Origin: DATLED01 sp035525495
GTDB lineage: Bacteria > Actinomycetota > Acidimicrobiia > Acidimicrobiales > CADCTF01
Direction of reading: 5' to 3'
Assembly: GCA_035525495.1 (NCBI GenBank)
Contig: DATLED010000058.1
Span: forward strand, 124,001-188,000
Length of the DNA: 64,000 nt
Shown piece after piece: positions 17,329-26,024 of this stretch. The position numbers and the translations under genes were made by a program. Each line of letters begins with the position of its first letter. The stretch's first letter is position 1. The notes beneath the pieces were generated by a model. It worked only from the letters and a program-made list of their open reading frames with translations, had not been told where the DNA came from and did not search any database.

Positions 17329-18287
17329 CACGGTGCGGGGATGAGGTCGTCGAAGAGCCCGGTGGAGAAGTAGCGCTCCATCCGGTCGCACAGGACCGTC
17401 GCCACATGATGGCCCGGTCCGAGGTCGTTGGCCAGCATGCGGGCGCCCGCGAGGTTGAGGCCGCTGGAGAGGCCCACCGGGAACCCCCTGGCGCACAGCT
17501 CCCGGGTGGCGTCGAGGGCGACGTCGTCGGCGACGTCGAGGTCCGGGAGGAGCCCCACGGCGTCGCGGTCGAGCAGCGTGCTCATGCCCTCGACCACGCC
17601 GGGGATGCCGGCGCTGAAGCCGGCGCAGATCTCGGGCTGACCGGCGAAGCGGGTGCCTGTCGTCGGCCGGACGGCGGCGATGCGGGTGTCGTCGTGGCCT
17701 GCGGCGCGGATGGCCCGGGCCACGCCCATCAGCGTGCCGGCGGTGCCCACCCCGGCGACGAAGCCGTCCAGTCGGCGGGCGACGGCTTCGAGCAGCTCGG
17801 GGCCGGTGCCCGTCTCGTGGGCGGCGACGTTCCCGGGGTTGGCGAACTGGCGGGGAAGGAACACCTGTCGGCTGTCGGCGCCGATCGCCTCGGCCCGTCC
17901 GATGGCGGCGGCCGGTCCGCCGGGGACGAGCTCGACGTCGCCGCCGTAACGGCGGATGATCAGGACGCGCTCGGTGCTGACGCCGTCGGGCATCACCGCC
18001 AGGAAGCGCAGCCCGAGGTGGGCGCAGGCCATGGCCAGCGCGATCGACGTCGAACCGCTGGACGCCTCGACGACGCGCGTGCCGGCGCGCACCTCGCCGC
18101 GGCGGATGGCGTCGCCGAGGACGAAGGCGGCGAGGCGGTCCTTGGTCGACCCGCTCGGTTGCAGGAACTCGAGCTTCATCCAGAGCGTGCAGCCCGTGGC
18201 CTCGTCCTCGAGGGGAACGGTCGGGGTCCGGACGAGCAGGGCGTCGAGGCGGTCGGCGCGCCGGACGAGGGATGGATCGACTGCCAT
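17328..18287 (-). CDS. PLP-dependent cysteine synthase-like enzyme
   Basis: A 319-residue fold-type II PLP enzyme. Lys49 in PSGSTKDRLA forms the Schiff base. The substrate loop reads EASSGSTSIALAM where CysK has TSGNTG, the phosphate cup reads GVGTAGTLMG, and a C-terminal SSGLNLAGA segment corresponds to the PLP pyridine-nitrogen site. The altered substrate loop leaves the reaction open: cysteine, cystathionine or another beta-replacement. It is second in the operon after the ChbG-like gene. Confidence 0.82.
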   Translation of the reverse strand: MAVDPSLVRRADRLDALLVRTPTVPLEDEATGCTLWMKLEFLQPSGSTKDRLAAFVLGDAIRRGEVRAGTRVVEASSGSTSIALAMACAHLGLRFLAVMPDGVSTERVLIIRRYGGDVELVPGGPAAAIGRAEAIGADSRQVFLPRQFANPGNVAAHETGTGPELLEAVARRLDGFVAGVGTAGTLMGVARAIRAAGHDDTRIAAVRPTTGTRFAGQPEICAGFSAGIPGVVEGMSTLLDRDAVGLLPDLDVADDVALDATRELCARGFPVGLSSGLNLAGARMLANDLGPGHHVATVLCDRMERYFSTGLFDDLIPAP

Positions 18288-18306
18288 GGGAGTCGACTCG
18301 CTGGAG

Positions 18307-19086
18307 CTAGCGGCCGTTCGACGACGGGAAGGCTTGGGCGACCGACACGAGCTCGATCCCGAGGCGGTCGACGGCGTCCCGCACGTCCGGGTCGGTCAGC
18401 ACGTCGAGGTCGCTCACGCGGTACTCCCTCGCCCACGGATGCACCGGCGAGTCCGGCCGCACCATCGCTGCGAGCTCGGGATCGTCGCTGGCGCAGTGGC
18501 TGACGAGGAGGTGGATGCCCGGTGTCCGCCGCTCGAGGTACCCGAGCAACCAGTCCTTCTTCACGTCGGCCGGTCGTTCGCTGAGCATCTTGATCGAGGT
18601 GAACGAGAGCGACGCCGGCACGCCGGGATACAGGAACGGCACGCCGTAGCGGGCCGAGACCTCGGTGTAGGCGACCGGTTGCGACATGCCCATGTGGACG
18701 TCGTAGTAGGTGAGGTCGAGGCCTGCCGCGAGGAAGCGGTCGGTCTGCGCGATCAGCTCCTCGGTGGCGTCGGCGGGATCGATGCGCTGGGCCAACGGGA
18801 CCGTCCGCACGCACGTGCCGTCGTCGCCGCGGAGGGATGCGCCGTCGGTGATCGGCGCCCACCGCAGCCCGTCCCACTCACACGTCAGCGTGGAGTGGAT
18901 CCCGAGGGGGAGGCCGTGCTCCTTGGCCAGCAGGGCCGCTTCGGGGAACCAGGGGCACGGCACCATCGTCGACGCCTGCGTGAGGATCCCCTCGGTGAAC
19001 GCCCGGATCGTGCCGGTGTTCACGGCGTGGCACATCCCGAAGTCGTCACCCTGGACGATGATCTGTGTCTTCGGTTCGCTCCGCAT
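18307..19086 (-). CDS. ChbG/YdjC-like carbohydrate deacetylase
   Basis: A 259-residue YdjC-family protein. The N-terminal IIVQGDDFGMCHAVN carries the metal-binding Asp pair. GLPLGIHSTLT gives a His ligand, LTYYDVHMGM another, and LLVSHCASDDPEL closes the site. ChbG-type enzymes deacetylate N-acetylated oligosaccharides or related sugars. The start ATG 19086 lies inside dispersed repeat copy D, and no alternative start fits before the first strand. It heads the operon that continues with the cysteine-synthase-like, lipoprotein and LCP genes. Confidence 0.83.
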   Translation of the reverse strand: MRSEPKTQIIVQGDDFGMCHAVNTGTIRAFTEGILTQASTMVPCPWFPEAALLAKEHGLPLGIHSTLTCEWDGLRWAPITDGASLRGDDGTCVRTVPLAQRIDPADATEELIAQTDRFLAAGLDLTYYDVHMGMSQPVAYTEVSARYGVPFLYPGVPASLSFTSIKMLSERPADVKKDWLLGYLERRTPGIHLLVSHCASDDPELAAMVRPDSPVHPWAREYRVSDLDVLTDPDVRDAVDRLGIELVSVAQAFPSSNGR

Positions 19087-19139
19087 AGAGGCCGCTCCGC
19101 TCACATGTCGGCTGCTCGCTGGCGCTCCCGACGCCGACC
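19071..19139. repeat. Dispersed intergenic repeat, copy D
   Basis: Starts TCGGTTCGCTCCGCATAG, continues CCGCTCCGCTCAC and ends CTCGCTGGCGCTCCCGACG, the B/D subtype. It spans the divergent spacer between the ChbG-like and DegT genes and includes the ChbG-like start codon. Confidence 0.75.
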
Positions 19140-19157
19140 GATCGTAGGCTGGATCCT

Positions 19158-20453
19158 GTGACCTCCACCTCCGCGACCGACGTCCTCGCCATCGACGGCG
19201 GGACCCCCGTCCGCACCGCCTTCCCCCCGATGGGCAAGGGCGTCTCGCTCTTCGGCGAGGAGGAGAAGGCGGCGGTGCTCGAGGTCGTGGAGAGCCGGTC
19301 GCTGTTCCGCTACTACGGGCCGAACCTCCTCCGGAAGGTCGAGGCCTTCGAGGAGGCGTCCAAGTCGCTCCTCGGCGCCGAGCATGCGGTGGCCACGTCG
19401 AGCGGCACGGCGGCACTGCGGGCAGCGCTGGCGGCGCTCGGCGTCGGCTGCGGTGACGAGGTGATCGTCCCCTCGCTGACGTTCATCGCGTCGGTGAACG
19501 CCATCGTCGTGTCGGGCGCGCTGCCGGTGTTCGCCGAGATCGACGACACCCTGGGCCTCGACCCGTCCGACTTCGAGGCCAAGATCACCGATCGCACGGT
19601 CGCCGTGATGCCGGTCCACCTCGACAACGGGGCCTGCGACATGGACCCGATCATGGAGATCGCCCGCCGCCGCGGCATCAAGGTCATCGAGGACACCGCG
19701 CAATCGATGGGCACGACCTACAAGGGCCGCGCCCTCGGGACGATCGGCGACCTCGGCGCCTTCTCGTTGCAGCTCGAGAAGAACGTGACGAGCGGCGAGG
19801 GTGGCCTCGTGACCTCGCAGGACGAGCACCTCTACCTCCGGGCGGCGCGCTACCAAGACCAGGGTGGCCAGTTCGTCACGAGCACCGGCTCGACGCGCGC
19901 CGAGGAATCGTCGGTCGGACCGATCGAGCCGTTCGTCGGGGAGAACCTGCGGATGACGGAGATCGCCGGCGCCATCGCCGAGGTGCAGGTGCGTCGGCTG
20001 CCCGGGCTGCTCGAGGGCCAGCGGGCCAACCAACGACGGGTGCTGGCGGCGATCGCCGACGTCGAGGGGATCGCCCACCGGCGGCTGCCCGACGCCGAGG
20101 GCGACGGCGGATCGAGCGTCAACCTGTTCCTCCCCACGGCGTCGGCGGCGCGACGCTTCGTGAAGGCGCTGCGAGCCGAACGCATCCCCGCCGGCCAGCT
20201 CTACAACGGCCAGCCCGTCTACCTGACGCCCTCGATCGTCGAGAAGCGCACGGCGTCGAACAAGGGCGGCCCTTGGCACTGCGCCGAGCACCCGGCCGAC
20301 GTGGAGTACGGACCGGGACTGTGCCCGCGCAGCGAGGACCTGGCGTCGCGCGCCGTCATCGTCCCGATCGGCGCGGGCTACAGCGAGGCCGACTGCGACG
20401 ACGTCGCCACGGGAATCGCCAAGGTCGCGGCCGCGGTCGTCGAGCGTCCGTGA
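19158..20453 (+). CDS. DegT/DnrJ/EryC1/StrS family aminotransferase
   Basis: A 431-residue PLP-dependent sugar aminotransferase-type protein starting at GTG 19158. Visible features are the PLP phosphate site TSSGTAALRAAL, VIVPSLTFIASVNA, the cofactor Asp region VIEDTAQSMGTTYKGR, and the Schiff-base Lys in FSLQLEKNVTSGEGG. Relatives aminate keto-sugars, inositols or sugar nucleotides. The stop overlaps the following oxidoreductase start, and this pair (dehydrogenase plus aminotransferase) fits oxidation and amination of one sugar or cyclitol. Confidence 0.87.
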   Translation: MTSTSATDVLAIDGGTPVRTAFPPMGKGVSLFGEEEKAAVLEVVESRSLFRYYGPNLLRKVEAFEEASKSLLGAEHAVATSSGTAALRAALAALGVGCGDEVIVPSLTFIASVNAIVVSGALPVFAEIDDTLGLDPSDFEAKITDRTVAVMPVHLDNGACDMDPIMEIARRRGIKVIEDTAQSMGTTYKGRALGTIGDLGAFSLQLEKNVTSGEGGLVTSQDEHLYLRAARYQDQGGQFVTSTGSTRAEESSVGPIEPFVGENLRMTEIAGAIAEVQVRRLPGLLEGQRANQRRVLAAIADVEGIAHRRLPDAEGDGGSSVNLFLPTASAARRFVKALRAERIPAGQLYNGQPVYLTPSIVEKRTASNKGGPWHCAEHPADVEYGPGLCPRSEDLASRAVIVPIGAGYSEADCDDVATGIAKVAAAVVERP

Positions 20454-21457
20454 CGGACGGGCCGCTGCGCATCGGCGTCCTCACCTGCGGCGCCATCGTC
20501 ACCAAGGGTCACCTCCCCGGGTTCGCAGCCGCCGGCGACCGGTCCGTGGTCGACCTCGTCGCCTTCCAGAGCCGCACGCGGGCCACGGCCGAAGCGGCGC
20601 GCGACCAGTGGGGGAGCGGTGAGGTCGTCGACGACTGGCGCGACGTCCTGGCGCGAGCAGATGTCGACGCCGTCGACATCTGCTCGCCCAACGCGCTGCA
20701 CGCGACGATGGCGATTGCCGCCGCCGAGGCGGGCAAGCACGTCCTCGTGGAGAAGCCGATGGCGACGAAGGTCGCCGATGCCGACGCCATGGTGGCTGCG
20801 GCCGAGCAGGCGGGCGTCGTGTTGATGGCCGCGCACAACCTCCGCTTCGCGGCGCCGTATGCGGCGGCGGCGCGGGCGGTCGCCGAAGGACTCGTCGGCG
20901 ACGTCGTGGGTGTGCGCCTCGCCATGGGGCACGGCGGACCGCAGGCATGGACGCGCGACGCCGGCTGGTTCCGGGATCGTGAGCTCTCGGGCGGAGGTGC
21001 GCTCGTCGACCTCGGGATCCACATGGCCGACCTCCTCCGCGCGGTGACCGGCGACGACGTCGCCGAGGTGTCCGCGTTCGTGCGCCGCCCCTCGCCCGAC
21101 GCCGTCGAGGAGTCCGGCCAGCTCGCCTTCACGATGCGGCGCGGCGCCGTCGGCAGCCTGTCCGCGAGCTGGTCGGTGCGGCCGGGTGCGGACCACCACC
21201 TCACCGTCCACGGGACCGAGGGCACGCTCACGGTCGAGCGGGGACAGGCCGTCGTCCGGCCTGCGGACGGAGGCGAGAAGGTCGTCGTCGAGCCGCCGTC
21301 GCCGGCTCCGGACCTGCTCGCCAACTTCGTCGCCGTTTGTCGGGGCGAAGCCGAGGCGGTGGTCGGCCCCCAGGACGGGCGGGAGGCGTTGGCGATCATC
21401 GAAGCCGCCTACCGATCGGTCGACGAAGGCCGCTCGGTGCGCATCTCGACCCGTTGA
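20450..21457 (+). CDS. Gfo/Idh/MocA family oxidoreductase
   Basis: A 335-residue NAD(P)-dependent dehydrogenase. The Rossmann start is LRIGVLTCGAIVTKGHLPG, and the family signature EKPMATKVADADAM has the catalytic Lys. ELSGGGALVDLGIHMADLLRAV carries the conserved Asp and His of the C-terminal domain. It starts at GTG 20450, overlapping the aminotransferase stop, and ends in a TTGA overlap with the thioesterase. Confidence 0.88.
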   Translation: MTDGPLRIGVLTCGAIVTKGHLPGFAAAGDRSVVDLVAFQSRTRATAEAARDQWGSGEVVDDWRDVLARADVDAVDICSPNALHATMAIAAAEAGKHVLVEKPMATKVADADAMVAAAEQAGVVLMAAHNLRFAAPYAAAARAVAEGLVGDVVGVRLAMGHGGPQAWTRDAGWFRDRELSGGGALVDLGIHMADLLRAVTGDDVAEVSAFVRRPSPDAVEESGQLAFTMRRGAVGSLSASWSVRPGADHHLTVHGTEGTLTVERGQAVVRPADGGEKVVVEPPSPAPDLLANFVAVCRGEAEAVVGPQDGREALAIIEAAYRSVDEGRSVRISTR

Positions 21458-22161
21458 CGCTGGTTCCCCTTCCGGACCGGGGCCGGCGCTATGTGGCCAC
21501 CCGGACCGTCCGCCTCGGGGACGCCGGCCTCGACGGGCTGTTGCGTCTCGACGCGCTGGCGCGGTTCCTCCAGGACGTCGCCGCCGACGACGCCGCCGAG
21601 GTCGGGCTGCGGGCGGCGACGTGGGTGGTGCGGCGGACGACGTTGGTGATCGAGGGGCGTCCCTCGTTCGGCGAGCGCATGGAGGTGACCACGTTCTGCG
21701 GCGGGCTCGGGAGCCGGTGGGCGGAGCGGCGCACGTCTGTCGTCGGCCCGACGAGTCGGATCGAAGCCGCGTCGGTGTGGGTGCACGTCGACGAGGCGAC
21801 CGGCCGTCCTGCGCCGCTGCCGACGCGGTTCGTGGAGGCTTACGCCGAGGCGGCGGGCGGGCGGACGGTGTCGAGCCGCCTGTCGCTACCGGAGCCACCT
21901 GGTGACGCGGCGCGGACGCCGTGGCCGCTGCGGGCGACGGACTTCGACGTGCTCGGGCACGTCAACAACTCGGTCTACTGGGCCATCGTCGAGGACGAGC
22001 CGGTCCTCCGTGGCATCGCCGAGCTCGAGTACCGCTCGCCGATCGGGCCGGGCGTGGACGTCGCCCTCGTCGCCGCGTCGTCGTCGGGCGACGCGCGCGA
22101 GCGGTGGCTCGTGAGCCCCGAAGGCACCCACGCCGCCGCTCGGATCACATCGACGTCGTGA
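21454..22161 (+). CDS. Acyl-ACP thioesterase (FatA-like double hotdog)
   Basis: A 235-residue thioesterase starting at TTG 21454 within the upstream stop. The N-terminal hotdog contains RRYVATRTVRLGDAGLDG and WVVRRTTLVIEGRPSFGE. The second hotdog carries TDFDVLGHVNNSVYW, the conserved Asn/His catalytic segment of FatA/FatB enzymes, and AELEYRSPIGPGVD. It would release free fatty acids from ACP. Its 3' end overlaps the convergent HIT gene by 17 bp. Confidence 0.85.
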   Translation: MTLVPLPDRGRRYVATRTVRLGDAGLDGLLRLDALARFLQDVAADDAAEVGLRAATWVVRRTTLVIEGRPSFGERMEVTTFCGGLGSRWAERRTSVVGPTSRIEAASVWVHVDEATGRPAPLPTRFVEAYAEAAGGRTVSSRLSLPEPPGDAARTPWPLRATDFDVLGHVNNSVYWAIVEDEPVLRGIAELEYRSPIGPGVDVALVAASSSGDARERWLVSPEGTHAAARITSTS

Positions 22162-22600
22162 TCGCCGCGCGGAGACGCTCCGCTCGCGCCGCCATGTGGG
22201 TGCGCTCGGGCGACCACGGTTCTGCCTGGTAGAGCCCGTCGCCATGCCATCGGGGGAAGACGTGCGTGTGGAAGTGCCACACGTCCTGGTTGCCCGCGGG
22301 CTCGTTGTGCTGACGGGTCGACACACCGTCGCACCGCTCCGCCAACTTCAGCGCCAGCGCGGCGCGGCGTGTGGCCCACAGCAACGGGGCACCGAGCCCG
22401 TCGGGGAGGTCGTAGAGGTTCTCGTGGTGTTCCGTCGGGATCACGAGCAGGCCCTCGCAGCGGCCCCACGCCCGGGGCGCCACGAACGTGACGGTCTCGG
22501 GCGTCTGCTCGACGACGTGCTCGGGGCCGACGAGCTCGTTTCCCACGCCGGCGGCGTAGCGGCAGAAGGGGCACGCATAGCCCGGAGGCGCGTGCGTCAT
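22145..22600 (-). CDS. HIT family hydrolase
   Basis: A 151-residue histidine-triad protein. ACPFCRYAAG is a zinc-binding-like Cys pair at the N-terminus. LLVIPTEHHENLYDLP is the mid-domain segment, and DVWHFHTHVFPRW holds the His-x-His-x-His active site. HIT enzymes cleave nucleoside phosphoramidates or dinucleotides such as Ap4A. ATG 22600 overlaps the stop of the DksA/TraR gene. Confidence 0.87.
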   Translation of the reverse strand: MTHAPPGYACPFCRYAAGVGNELVGPEHVVEQTPETVTFVAPRAWGRCEGLLVIPTEHHENLYDLPDGLGAPLLWATRRAALALKLAERCDGVSTRQHNEPAGNQDVWHFHTHVFPRWHGDGLYQAEPWSPERTHMAARAERLRAAITTSM

Positions 22601-22938
22601 GGCCGTACGCCGGAGGGGCGCGTGGGAGCCGCGCATCGCATGCACCGCGTCGCCGTCGGAACCGCCTCCAGTCGATCGCCGCCGATGTCGGCGCCGCAGT
22701 TCTCGCAGCGGCCGTAGTCGCCGCTCGCCATCCGAGCCGAAGCGGCGTCGAGTTCGGCCACGTGCGCTTCGGCCGAGGACAGGAGCGCCGTGATCCGGGC
22801 GCGCTCGAAGCCGACGCTCGAGCCTTCGACGTCATGCTCGTCGTCGGGCGGATCGGCCGACTGCGCGGTGATGATCCCGTCGAGCTCGCCTCGCAGGTCG
22901 TCGACGAGCTGCTGTGAGACGGCACGAGCGCGGCCCAA
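22597..22938 (-). CDS. DksA/TraR C4-type zinc finger protein
   Basis: About 113 residues: a helical N-terminal coiled-coil region (LLSSAEAHVAELDAASARM), then the C4 zinc finger YGRCENCGADIGGDRL and RCMRCAAPTRPSG. DksA/TraR proteins bind the RNA polymerase secondary channel or act as small zinc proteins. The start is uncertain: TTG 22938 is the first plausible codon, and translation is probably coupled to the upstream esterase, which stops at 22947. Confidence 0.82.
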   Translation of the reverse strand: MGRARAVSQQLVDDLRGELDGIITAQSADPPDDEHDVEGSSVGFERARITALLSSAEAHVAELDAASARMASGDYGRCENCGADIGGDRLEAVPTATRCMRCAAPTRPSGVRP

Positions 22939-22946
22939 TGCGTCGG

Positions 22947-23915
22947 CTACGACGCGACCGCCTTCTCGACGAAGCGCCACTGCGCCTCGTTCGCCGCCGT
23001 CGCCACGCCGATCGGGAAGGCGTTGAAGCCGTGGATCGCCTCGGGGTACACGAGCAGCTCGGCCTCGTTTCCCGCGGCCGCCCACCGCGCCGCCATGAAC
23101 AGGCTGTCGTCGAGCAACGGGTCGAGGAGACCGACGGAGAACAGCGCGGGCGGCAACGACGACAGATCGGCGTAGAGCGGCGACACGTCGCCCGAGCGAC
23201 GCTCCTCTGAGGACATCCCCGGCAGGAAGCAGTCGTAGAACCACGCCATGATCGGCGTCGACAGCACGAGGTTCCGGTCGCCCCACCGGCGCTGGCTCGG
23301 CGTCATCGTCAGGTCGAACGCCCCGAACACGAGGTTGGCAGCGACGAAGCGGTCGGCGAGCCCGTACCGGTCCCGCAACCGCAGCAGCGTCAGTGCCGCC
23401 AGGTGCCCGCCCGCCGACTCGCCGCCGATGACGAGCTTCGACGCCGCTTCGGCACCGAAGCGCGACGCCGCTTCGCCCACGAGCCACCGCGCCGCCGCCT
23501 CGCAGTCGTCGGGTCCGGCAGGGAACGGGTGCTCCGGCGCCAGGCGGTAGTCGACGGAGACGACCGCCACCGACGCCTCGTTCGCCATCCGCCACAGCCC
23601 CACGTCCTGCTGGGAGGCCGAGCCGAGCACCCACCCGCCACCGTGGAGGTGGAGGTACACCCCCCGCAGCTCCCCCGGCGGCACGAACACCCGCAGACCG
23701 ATGTCGTTCCCGTCGGGTCCCGGAATCGTCTCGTCCCGACCCTCGTCGACCACGATCGGCGGCGGGAACGACCCCCGGCCCTCCGCCCGTGCGAGTCGCG
23801 TCTGTTCCGGCGCGACGGTGTGCACCGAAGGACCCGCCGCCAGCAGCTCCTCGACGGCGGCGTTGAACGTCCGTGCCTCCTGCAGGGTTGCTTCGTCGAG
23901 TTCCACCAGGCGCAT
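22947..23915 (-). CDS. Alpha/beta hydrolase, hormone-sensitive lipase family
   Basis: A 322-residue esterase. VYLHLHGGGWVLGSA is the HGGG oxyanion motif of the HSL family, VIGGESAGGHLAAL the nucleophile Ser elbow, LLDPLLDDSLFMA holds the Asp and AIHGFNAFP the catalytic His. The complete triad predicts activity on short-chain esters. It starts at ATG 23915 and lies only 25 bp from the divergent MFS transporter. Confidence 0.87.
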   Translation of the reverse strand: MRLVELDEATLQEARTFNAAVEELLAAGPSVHTVAPEQTRLARAEGRGSFPPPIVVDEGRDETIPGPDGNDIGLRVFVPPGELRGVYLHLHGGGWVLGSASQQDVGLWRMANEASVAVVSVDYRLAPEHPFPAGPDDCEAAARWLVGEAASRFGAEAASKLVIGGESAGGHLAALTLLRLRDRYGLADRFVAANLVFGAFDLTMTPSQRRWGDRNLVLSTPIMAWFYDCFLPGMSSEERRSGDVSPLYADLSSLPPALFSVGLLDPLLDDSLFMAARWAAAGNEAELLVYPEAIHGFNAFPIGVATAANEAQWRFVEKAVAS

Positions 23916-23940
23916 GGAGCGACGATACTTCGGGGCGACC

Positions 23941-25263
23941 ATGCCACCCCCCGAGCCCGCGGAGACCACCGAGTCGTCATCGACGGAGACGGAAGCGGCC
24001 GTCCCCGCGCAGGGGTTGCGCCACGCCGCCCGCGCCTTCCGCCACCGCGACTTCACGATCTTCTGGCTCGGCGCGCTGGCGTCCAACACCGGGTCCTGGG
24101 TGCAGAACCTGGCCGTGCCCTTCGTGCTCTACCAGATCACCAAGAGCGCCTTCTGGGTCGGCCTCTCCACGTTCACGCAGTTCCTTCCCGTCATGCTGCT
24201 CGGGCCGCTCGCGGGATCGGTGGCCGACCGCTTCGATCGCCGTCGGGTGCTGCTCGTCACCCAGTCGCTCATGGCGCTCGGCGCCATGGCGCTGTGGGCC
24301 GTGTGGGCGGGAGGTGTGCGCAGCCCGTTGGCGATCCTCGCCGTCGTCGCCGTCAGCGGCGTGTTCGCGGGCATCAACATCCCGAGCTGGCAGTCCTTCG
24401 TCAACGACCTCGTCCCCCGCAAGGATCTCCTCTCCGCCGTCACCCTCAACTCCTTGCAGTTCAATGCCGCCCGCGCGCTCGGGCCTGGGATCGCCGGCAT
24501 CCTCCTCGCCAGTCTCGGCGCCAGCTGGGCGTTCTTCCTCAACGGCGTGTCGTTCCTGTTCGTCCTCGGGGCGCTGCTGCTCGTCCGCAACCGCCAGCCG
24601 GCCCGCACCAGCGCGTTGACCGGTGGGTTCCTCCGCCAGTTCCGGCGGGCGATGGCCTACACCCGCCAGCAGCCCGGGATCCTCATCGGCATCGTCGTCG
24701 CCGTCCTCGTCGGCGCCCTCGGCAACCCGGTCTTCCAGTTCACCGTGGTCTTCGCGGCCGAGGTCTACAAGGTCGGACCGCTCGGACTGAGCCTCCTCAA
24801 CGTGACCCTCGGTCTCGGCGCCGTCCTCGCGGCCCCGCTCGTCAGCGGATGGGACGCCATCTTCACCCGCGCCGTGCTCGTGCGCTGGGGCCTGGTGACC
24901 TACGGGCTGGCGATCGTCGCCTTCGCCATCGCGCCCGTCTACCTGATCGGATTGCTCGCGCTGGTCGTCGTCGGTGGCGGGTTCCTCGTCGTGATCTCGG
25001 CGACGAACACGTCCGTGCAGGTGATCGTCGCCGACCACATGCGCGGCCGCGTGATGGCCCTGCGGATCATGGCCTTCACCGGTGCGTACCCGGTCGGCGC
25101 GCTGCTGCAGGGATCGCTCTCGGACGTCATCGGTCCGCGACCGACGGTCGCCGGTTCCGGAGTCATCCTCGTCCTCGCCGGGATCTGGCTGGCGTCGCGG
25201 CCGGCGCTGCTGCACCGCCTCGACGACGCGCACGACGAGTCCGTCGGGGCGGACGGGGACTGA
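23941..25263 (+). CDS. MFS transporter (EntS-like, MFS_3)
   Basis: A 440-residue major facilitator with about 10-12 hydrophobic segments, from DFTIFWLGALASNTGSWVQN through the loop motif GSVADRFDRRRVLLV to ADHMRGRVMALRIM in the second half. The N-terminal 30 residues are acidic and Ser/Thr-rich. The subfamily exports siderophores or drugs; nothing in the context names a substrate. ATG 23941 is used because it directly precedes this N-terminus. Confidence 0.85.
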   Translation: MPPPEPAETTESSSTETEAAVPAQGLRHAARAFRHRDFTIFWLGALASNTGSWVQNLAVPFVLYQITKSAFWVGLSTFTQFLPVMLLGPLAGSVADRFDRRRVLLVTQSLMALGAMALWAVWAGGVRSPLAILAVVAVSGVFAGINIPSWQSFVNDLVPRKDLLSAVTLNSLQFNAARALGPGIAGILLASLGASWAFFLNGVSFLFVLGALLLVRNRQPARTSALTGGFLRQFRRAMAYTRQQPGILIGIVVAVLVGALGNPVFQFTVVFAAEVYKVGPLGLSLLNVTLGLGAVLAAPLVSGWDAIFTRAVLVRWGLVTYGLAIVAFAIAPVYLIGLLALVVVGGGFLVVISATNTSVQVIVADHMRGRVMALRIMAFTGAYPVGALLQGSLSDVIGPRPTVAGSGVILVLAGIWLASRPALLHRLDDAHDESVGADGD

Positions 25264-25268
25264 GCGTC

Positions 25269-26003
25269 GTGGGCGACCCGCCCGTGGTGCGGATGATCGA
25301 GGTGTCGGACGCCGTGTGGCGGGTCGTACTCGACCGGCCGGCGAAGCTCAACGCGCTCAACGAGGACGTCCGCCTCGGACTGCAGGAAGCGGTGGACCAG
25401 CTGGCGGCGCGGCCTGACGTCCGGGTCGTCGTCGTCCAGGGCGAAGGTCGAGCGTTCTCCGCGGGGGCCGACCTCGCCGAGCGGGCCCCGTCGTCGGCTG
25501 ATGCGCTCACCCGCCGCCACGCCAGCGGCGCCTGGCAACGACTGCTCGACGACCTCGAGCGCGTCCCGCAGGTGACGGTCGCCCGCCTCCAGGGACACGT
25601 CATCGGCGGGGCCTTCCTGTTGGCGGCGGCGTGCGACCTCCGCGTGGCGGCAGACGACGTCTCCCTCTCGATCCCCGAGCTCGCCATCGGCATCCCGCTC
25701 ACGTGGGCGGGCCTGCCCCGGCTCGTCCGGGAGATCGGGCTGCCGCGCACGCGCGAGCTCGTGATGACGGGGCGTCGGGTCGGCGGCGCCGAAGCCGAAC
25801 GGTGGGGGCTGGTCCACCGCCTCGTCGCGCGGGACGAGCTCGATGCCGCCGTCGAGGGCCTCGTCGACGAGCTGCTCGCGCAGCCGGCGGCGCCGCTGGC
25901 GATGACCGTCGACGCGCTGCGAGCCATCGGCCGCGCCACCAGCGCGCCCGACGTCTCCTGGGCCGACCCCGACCTCCTCCGCTGGACGCTGCGCGAGCGC
26001 TGA
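25269..26003 (+). CDS. Enoyl-CoA hydratase/isomerase family protein
   Basis: A 244-residue crotonase-fold enzyme starting at GTG 25269. VVLDRPAKLNALNEDVR is the CoA-binding N-terminus. GEGRAFSAGADLAER and QGHVIGGAFLLAAACDLRVA form the oxyanion hole. In SIPELAIGIPLTWAGL the second active-site Glu position seems to be replaced or shifted, so the exact reaction is unsure. It belongs to the lipid-catabolism run. Confidence 0.85.
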   Translation: MGDPPVVRMIEVSDAVWRVVLDRPAKLNALNEDVRLGLQEAVDQLAARPDVRVVVVQGEGRAFSAGADLAERAPSSADALTRRHASGAWQRLLDDLERVPQVTVARLQGHVIGGAFLLAAACDLRVAADDVSLSIPELAIGIPLTWAGLPRLVREIGLPRTRELVMTGRRVGGAEAERWGLVHRLVARDELDAAVEGLVDELLAQPAAPLAMTVDALRAIGRATSAPDVSWADPDLLRWTLRER

Positions 26004-26024
26004 GCCCGGCGTAGCGTCGCCGAC

